This document shows, in pieces, positions 57,701 through 64,000 of a DNA stretch of 64,000 nucleotides. The DNA is taken from positions 208,658,310-208,722,309 of the forward strand of contig CM062818.1 of the NCBI GenBank assembly GCA_031772625.1, read 5' to 3'. The position numbers and the translations under genes are program-made. Numbering within the stretch: position 1 is the first letter of the stretch; each line of letters begins with the position of its first letter. Under the pieces are notes generated by a model, which saw only the letters and a list, made by a program, of their open reading frames with translations, was not told where the DNA came from and did not search any database. Origin of the DNA: Pinus tabuliformis. Its lineage: Eukaryota; Streptophyta; Pinopsida; Pinales; Pinaceae.

Positions 57701-59309
57701 CTGTCGAGAAAGAGATTGGCAAAACAAGAATTTCATGCTTCATGGTATTCTTTTAATGTCTTGTACTACCTATCTAGTCTACATGATTTCTTAGAAACAG
57801 AGTTAAAAGTCAAATTTAATAAGATATTGACTAAAATGCCAGGTTTTTTCAATGGGATTATGGTTAAGGAATCAGCACTAAATATGGTGTCATGTCAGGC
57901 CATGCACTAACTCATACATAAATAAGAAACCAGGTCCAAGTGCAGGTCCTAGTCCTAGGTAACTTTAATTTAATAGTACTTCCCTGTTGCAGCGGCTTAG
58001 CTGAAGAATGCGCTCGTCTCAATGGTTCACCCCTCAAGGGCCATCCCACTGTGCAAGGCTGCAAGCAAGCCACTTGAGGTGCCCAACCTCTTTGGGCTAG
58101 TCGTAGTGCTTCTTTTGACTTTAAGCGAAGTTCTTTGGCAAAACAATGTTAGGATTTAAAATTTTGTTTCTATGGTTGAACATCTCAGTTATGAAATTTC
58201 TAACTTTATTAAATATTTTGGAGGATTTGTAGGCCAAGGACAAAGGCAATTCAATTTTATGGAGAGTAGTTAATAGTGAACATAGACCTCATGTAATGGA
58301 CAAGCAACTAATACAAGAGCATCCGAAGTTACAAGTAAAAGTGCAACATATAAAAGTGCAGGGGGGAGAAATACAAGCACAACAAGAAGGTGGAGTGTGC
58401 AGTTTAGGCACAGAGGTGAAAAGAGCGCAATACCCATGTCAGTCCTCTGTTCTGGCTAAATGTTGCTAAACAACATATTCGGGCCTTGGGGAAGCCATTT
58501 TATATCACTTTTAAGTTTTTTTACTTTTAAATCATATTTTGGCCAATAAAACGTTCTCAAGTTATTTTGCTATTTATTTTTATTTTTATTTTAAATCATG
58601 AAATAGTTGCATTGTAAAATCAAATTTATTGGACAGTTGGAAGCCTCATAAATGCTATATTTGCAGATCACCTGGGCAAAAACCAAGACATGGATTTTTT
58701 CGCCCAGAATCCCAAGATGGTGAAATACCCTTTGGTTCAGAAAAATCCCATGCAAAAGGGCCCAGTCAATGCAAGCAGTTTTGAGGCAAAAACGCAGAAC
58801 AGCTCACTAAATCTGCCAGGATTTGATTGTGCTTGATTTCTTCCATGATCTGAGTCAAGGATGAGGTGGAATTGACCTAGATATGACCTCAGGACAGTCT
58901 ATTGTTGGCAGCAAAGAGGATTATTAAAAATTAGTTTCAATTTTATGTATAAGCTACGCAATCAAGCTTGCTAAGTAGCTTTTGTAATTTGGTGACCTTG
59001 GCACTCAAATACTTCAGCCTTGGAGCTCTATTTTCAGCCTTTCTTTTAAATAATATATTTACCCTTCTTGATTTTCCATTGTTGGTGGACTTCAGTGTGC
59101 ATGTGAAGGAGTGGAGGGTCCCCACAACTTCAGCCTGTATAGTTATTTTATTTGGTGTTCGTCATTTGTATGCTGGTACATATTTTCGTATTATTTTCTT
59201 TCATATTTATGCTAGCAAACTCTTATTTTCATGTATTTTTAATTATCTTGTTCATATTTGCAATTCTACGTTGATTTTTCATGAAAATTCTGCCACTTCT
59301 ATGATGATT
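57701..59309. other. Unassigned sequence upstream of the candidate gene
   Basis: No further exon could be supported. AT-rich with no identified repeat family. 58650-58930 has LTR-like texture but no ends were found. A plus-strand frame at 58968-59462 is hydrophobic, crosses into an LTR-like segment and is not convincing as a gene. Confidence 0.35.
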
Positions 59310-60290
59310 AATGTGAAACTAATTTCTTTTCACCAAGACACGGAATTTCTCAACACACATAAGCAGCGGAATAATCACAGAGATAAAGAATACAGCCACA
59401 CAAAAGACACAAAAAAAAAAAAAATGGGAAAATCAACTAGGAAAACCCACTTCTTTCTGTAGAATTTTATTGATAGAGTTCTGAGCAATCAGATTTCTTA
59501 CAAGGCAAATAGTGACCCCAAGAACACACTTGTTCTCTCTGCTACACTATCTGGATTCTGGACACACCCTGCAACCTATCAGCCCCAGCTCCTACTTGCT
59601 TGCCGCCAGCCTGGTCCTTTTCCCTTGCGCATGAGGTCTCCTATTTCCTAACGCAGTCTTGGCCCCTATTATTTAGGAAAAACCTCCTAAATCCTAGCAC
59701 AAATCTGGCAGCAAGAAGCCTCTCTATCACAGCATATTGGTTGCTCCAAAGTACGCACTCTCAATAAGATGCTCTCACACACACAACCTTCTGCATAGAA
59801 GAATGAATAAATCTGTGCCTTTGTCCTTCCTTTATAGGCTCCATCCATGCTAAAATTGGCGAGGACAAATTTAGAATAGCAGTTGTGATTGACTTGTTAA
59901 CTGAGTTTAACTTGTCTCTAACTGAGTAACTTGACTTGTTTGACTTGTTAACTTGCCTCTAACTCGTCCTTGCCTCAATTAGTAACTGAAGCTCCCAACT
60001 CATCTTATCTAAATTTATAACTGCCAATCAATCTGTAGTCAAACTGAAGGAAGGATCCTCTTAACTGGTCCTCCAACTCTACGCATGAATTCTCCAACTC
60101 CAAGAACTCATCTATGGTCAAGGAAAGACTGATTGTGGTCTTTCTCTGGCTAAGGGACATGCACAGAGAAGACCTCTCTCTACTATTTTAAACATTCTAC
60201 GCTTTTATGTGCTCATCTTTGTTCATAAGATTGTTGTCCATACTTGTTTATAATCTGTTGCCCATATTGATTTAACTAGCTACTGTTCAT
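59310..60290 (-). repeat. LTR-like segment, reverse orientation
   Basis: On the minus strand there is a TATA box GAGCCTATAAAGGAAGG (near 59840) and, downstream, TGGGTTTTCCTAGTTG followed by a poly-pyrimidine run. This is the order seen in the Copia LTRs here. Shares blocks with 1490-1700. 59880-60000 repeats 'aactgagt' and 'acttgtt' phrases. Exact ends and TSD were not found. Confidence 0.45.
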
Positions 60291-60339
60291 GAACAAATTA
60301 TTATATGTTAGTCAATGCACCTGAAGACAAACTTATTGT

Positions 60340-60420
60340 TAAGCTAAGTAAAAGACTAGGAGTGTCCATCCCTTAATCCCTCTAAAGTGGAAAAGGCCCT
60401 AGTGCATTCATAGCTTATCA
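60340..60420 (+). repeat. Dispersed/tandem repeat unit, copy 1
   Basis: Contains gtaaaagactaggagtgtcc and, about 40 bp on, ggaaaaggccctagtgcatt. Related units follow at 61700 and 61873 on the far side of the solo LTR. Confidence 0.6.
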
Positions 60421-60474
60421 AACTAGTGTTGCATCAGGCATTGTGGTTCTTGCCTTCATGGATTAGTTCCTACT

Positions 60475-61646
60475 TGTTGAAAATGTAACTAGTATCAGTC
60501 TTCATAATTGTTGTTTCACTCATGACATGATGTAATTTTTATGTATTTGTAAAAGATTAGGAAAGAGAATTATTGTAAAGTTCAAAGAATATTTATTTTT
60601 ATAAGCATGGGTTTCATGCTCAAATTATTATGTTTATAGGTCAAAATTTCAAATCACCCATTGAGTGCTTCTAGGGTTGAGTCATGAGTTATAGGTCCTT
60701 GTCATCATGTAATAGAGCCTTTTTGGGCTTTTTGTATCAAGAAAAAAAATTGTTTTTGTGTCAAAATTGTAAATTAAGCCTCCTCCACCAAGTCAGCCTA
60801 CCCTTCCATCAAGTCGGACTCATTGAAGGCATTTGACCTCACACAAGGGACTATATATAAGCAGTGCATTTGACCTATTGTGATATCAAAATCAAGCAAG
60901 TTCGATATGAAGTAAGATAGCAAGGAAAAAGAGCAAAAGTCTAGAGGAAACAAGGAGACAAAAGAAGAAGCCAAAATCTGAAGTTTGTATCCATCTCTCT
61001 TACATGTGCGAGAATTTGCTAGGTTTATTGCAGCTGTAATAAAGGCCGAGTTCAAGAGGTTTGATCTGCAATCACAAATGAAGAATAGGAGGTGAAAAGG
61101 GCTTCAAGGAGAAAAAGTTAATAACCCTAGCGAAGGAAGGAGGAACCCTAGTGAAGGAAAGGAGGTTGTTTCTAGTCCACGCGTGCGAAGTTTCTGAGTT
61201 GCAGGAGGGCCGAAAGTTGCAGGTCTGCAGTAGAGGCCGAAATTTTGTTGCAGGAGGTCGAGATCTGAAGTTTGACTAAGTTTGAAGGAGGTTGACTTGG
61301 ATTGACTTTGTTGGATTAAGCTCACTTGAAAGAACTTGTCTTGGAAGGCTGACTTGGTGGATGGAGGAAGGTTTGATATTGGTCTAGAGGTCTTGGTTGT
61401 CTCATTTGATTTGGTTCTTGAATAAGAGGAGAATTTTTGGGTTTTCCCCTAGGAGAGGGGTTTTGCCCTGGCTGAGAGCCTACATCTTGTGTCATTGTTG
61501 TTTTGATCTTCATGTATTTATGTTTTGGTAGTTGCTTGATGATAAGAAGATAAAAGAAGATGTAAAAAAGTTAAAGAAGACCTAACAATACATCACAAGT
61601 AATTATCAAGATAAAAAAATCTTTCTGCTTTTCTGATTTTCTAACA
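60475..61646 (+). mobile_element. Solo Copia LTR, forward orientation
   Basis: 1172 bp, TGTTGAAAATGTAACTAG..TTTTCTAACA, with perfect 5-bp target duplication ctact (60470-60474 and 61647-61651). TATA box CTATATATAAGC near 60850. Stem-loop CCCCTAGGAGAGGGG (61446-61460) followed by TTTTGCCCTGGCTGAGAGCC. Same group as the reverse solo LTR at 53797-54906. No interior remains. Confidence 0.95.
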
Positions 61647-61694
61647 CTACTTTCATAGATTGGCCAATGACTTGAGAAACAAGCTTACTGTTGG

Positions 61695-61945
61695 GTTGGG
61701 TAAAAGACTAAGAGTATCTGTCCAAATATCTCTCTATTTTGGAAAAGGTCCTAGTGCATGCAAAGTCCATCAAACTAGACTTATTTGAGCATTGTTTTTC
61801 AATTTTTGTCATTTCCATTACCAGGCATTTCTTTTCAGTTTCAATACTTGAAATCAGCCATACACAATGGTGTAAAAGACTAGGAGTCAGCGAATGTAAC
61901 TTTGGAACCAAAGGAGTTACAACATCTGAGACACTAGTGCATGCC
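61695..61945 (+). repeat. Dispersed/tandem repeat units, copies 2 and 3
   Basis: Two more units of the repeat at 60340: gtaaaagactaagagtatct..ggtcctagtgcatgc (61700) and gtaaaagactaggagtcagc..ctagtgcatgcc (61873). The solo LTR appears to have landed within this short tandem cluster. Confidence 0.6.
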
Positions 61946-64000
61946 TAATCATTCAACAAATTTTGAGCATGTGTGTGCTTTACTTTCAAGAAGGGTGATT
62001 AGATTAGTTTCCTTTTAAATTTTTGTCTCGTGTTATCTTAACCTGTTGTCTTGATTTTTGATAGTTTAGAGTTTTAGACTCTAAGCAATTAACCTATCTA
62101 CTAGTTAACTTTAACACTTAGTCCTAATTCAGTTTCTATTGTTTTAATGTGACAACAAGTCTAGCCTAATTCCCAACATGCTGTAATGTGCTTCCAAGTT
62201 TATGAACACCTGAATTGATCTAAATATTATGTCCTAATCTATGCCCATAGATTAGCCTAACAAGCTATTGGATAAGCACCAAGAGTATGGTGATGTCAAC
62301 AAGAGCACAACCCAAGTCAAGTACAAGAGCATGCAAGGGAGAAGTGTGAGAAAGGCATTGCATGAGAAGTGTGACAAAGAACAACATGCGCACAAAAGTT
62401 GAAAGGTCACAGTGTGATAAGATAAGATAATTTTATCAATGTCTAATGAATGACCACAAAAGTAGGTCAACGGGACTAGAAGATACATCTAGTAAGAGTA
62501 CAATGTGGGAGTGCAAATGCCACTCCATGGAAAATTATAATACAAAAAATATATATGCAAAATGAAATAATGAAAAATACAAACAATAGGACATCCTCAT
62601 GAACATGAACATGTCTAAAACTGTATCAGCGGCCCAATGAAGAGCCCAAGGAGAGAGAGAGTTGAACATGAGGTCCATGATGTCAAGAATGTCAAATATA
62701 ATCACCGATGGCGAGGAGGGCAACCCGAGCATTGGCTCACTTTCCGAGTCCTCCTGAGCTATCTAGGAATCTAGTTGCACGATCCTGGGGGAAGGAAGGA
62801 TCAAGGGATACTCCTAACGTCTAAGACCGAAAGAAAAAAGCTTTGGATAAGTCTTTGACTACTCCGCTGCGATTGGGAAGGAATTTGTTGGGGGATGCAC
62901 TGCCCTAGATCTACCTAGAACTAATCCCTTCAGTGCTTTGGACATGCATAGATGATGTGTTATTCGAAACCTTTGTACCAGTCTCGAGGATATCAATTGG
63001 CCTCCTTTAGTGGGGGGTTGAGGGGAGACTCGATGTCTCATACTCTACTATATGAAGTACTCTAGAACTCAACTTGCCACTTATTTCTTCAATCAGTCAG
63101 ATCAACCTGAAAGTATGATGTGATTGTCATGGTCATCCCCATGCGATGTGGTGTATATAGGGCCAAAGATCTGTGTCTAATTATCTCCCTGGTGAAGAGG
63201 GCTAAGCATCTATGATCTGGATATCGGAAAAAGGTAGATATGGAGTTGCATGAATCTCTATAGAGGCAATGGAAGCATCATCTGATCTCATAGTATAAGG
63301 GGCACCTAAAAATGAGGTATTACTATGTCTTTGGCTCCTGTAGGTGACACATCTAGCAAATCCTATCAAACCGTTGTATATGGTGGTCAGTCTCCACTCA
63401 AAGTTAGATGAACAGTGAAGTGAAATAGAGATGTTAATTTTTGATGGATATGGTAGCATCAAACAGGTGTTCTAGTCTCTAAGGTGTCAAAGAGGCTAAG
63501 AAACACGAGATCTCCAAAACCCAAAAATGTTTCGAGAGAAAACACTTAGAGACCTCTCAATTAAATTAATTGATCGATAATTAAAAAGTTCCTACATCTA
63601 ACTTAGGAAATTGATTAATTATTTGGTATTAATTGAGGAAATCAATTTTGCTCTAGAGATTTTCCGAAAAAGCGATTTGACAGAGTCTAAGATGATCTGA
63701 GCCATCGATCATGATTGGATCTTGGTCATTGAAGCTCCAACGTGAGATTATAAGAGCAAGTCAAAGGGATTGGAGAAGACACGGTTGTCGCTCAGATTGT
63801 ACAAGCACCGCAACAACTGCTCAGGTTGGGGGTTGTCACCTTGATCCCAGACCTCTCCATTCTAGTTGTCTCCCAACAGCAAGCTATGGAGGGTAGACCC
63901 TATGGAAATGAGACAATGGAAGACAAGTTGAAACCAACTTATTCGGGAGACATAATTGAGTGGCCTAACTACTCGGTTTAATTTAGCAAGACTTAAGGAT
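61946..64000. other. Unassigned sequence to the window edge
   Basis: No gene or named repeat. 62280-62400 repeats 'caagagca' and 'gagaagtgtga' phrases. 63540-63660 is AT-rich with overlapping 'aattaattga' palindromes. Short open frames on both strands have no recognisable domain. Confidence 0.4.

Noticed and set aside
58968..59462. 164-codon hydrophobic plus-strand frame
   Set aside because: T-rich sequence gives Phe/Leu/Ile-rich peptide. It runs into an LTR-like segment with a poly-A tract and shows no family signature.

Overview
The window looks like a stretch of a large, repeat-saturated land-plant nuclear genome. A gymnosperm such as a conifer would fit, but the species cannot be fixed from sequence alone. 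It is AT-rich and almost entirely transposable elements in layers of nested insertion. The plant signs are Copia elements primed by initiator-Met tRNA (TGGTATCAAAGC-type sites), a Gypsy element with a TGGCGCC (Asp-tRNA-type) primer site, hAT elements with BED zinc fingers, and GT-AG introns. No tRNA, rRNA or CRISPR locus was seen.

Left block (1-21.05 kb). A BED-finger hAT derivative (55-1176) is followed by LTR-like debris and a decayed forward Copia element. That element's small 3' LTR (6243-6296 and 20677-21050) is split by a reverse-strand Copia element (6297-20671, TSD tgatg/tgata). The reverse element was in turn hit by three hAT elements, each with a perfect 8-bp TSD: 8450-9969 (gtctacat), 10551-11994 (gatcaaaa) and 12068-16994 (tatctctt). 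The last one encodes an apparently intact three-exon, 715-aa transposase.

Middle block (21.66-52.40 kb). A reverse-strand LTR element has its 3' LTR spread over 21663-48902 and a truncated 5' LTR at 51422-52396. Its LTRs hold an array of 39-bp tandem units. A forward Copia element (22272-46602, TSD ggcat/agcat) inserted into that array. A Gypsy element (37740-45558, TSD actct/gctcc) inserted into the Copia 3' LTR. A 1.1-kb hAT derivative (46926-48026, TSD gccataca) inserted further along the same array, and the homologous array at 52287 preserves the empty site. Inside the Copia element lies a long, broken, unrecognised coding region (29809-35176).

Right block (52.4-64 kb). Two solo LTRs of one Copia group in opposite orientation (53797-54906, TSD catgt; 60475-61646, TSD ctact) flank the only segment that looks like a host gene. 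This is a minus-strand set of phase-consistent exons (55584-57700) whose product I do not recognise. The rest is unannotatable repeat-like DNA.

The most interesting items are the intact hAT transposase beside several non-autonomous hAT elements with related tips but different subterminal motifs, the BED-only ORF carried by one of them, a covarying stem-loop shared by several Copia-type LTRs, a 153-bp palindromic element with LTR-like TG..CA ends and a 5-bp TSD, and the unidentified retroelement-borne protein.
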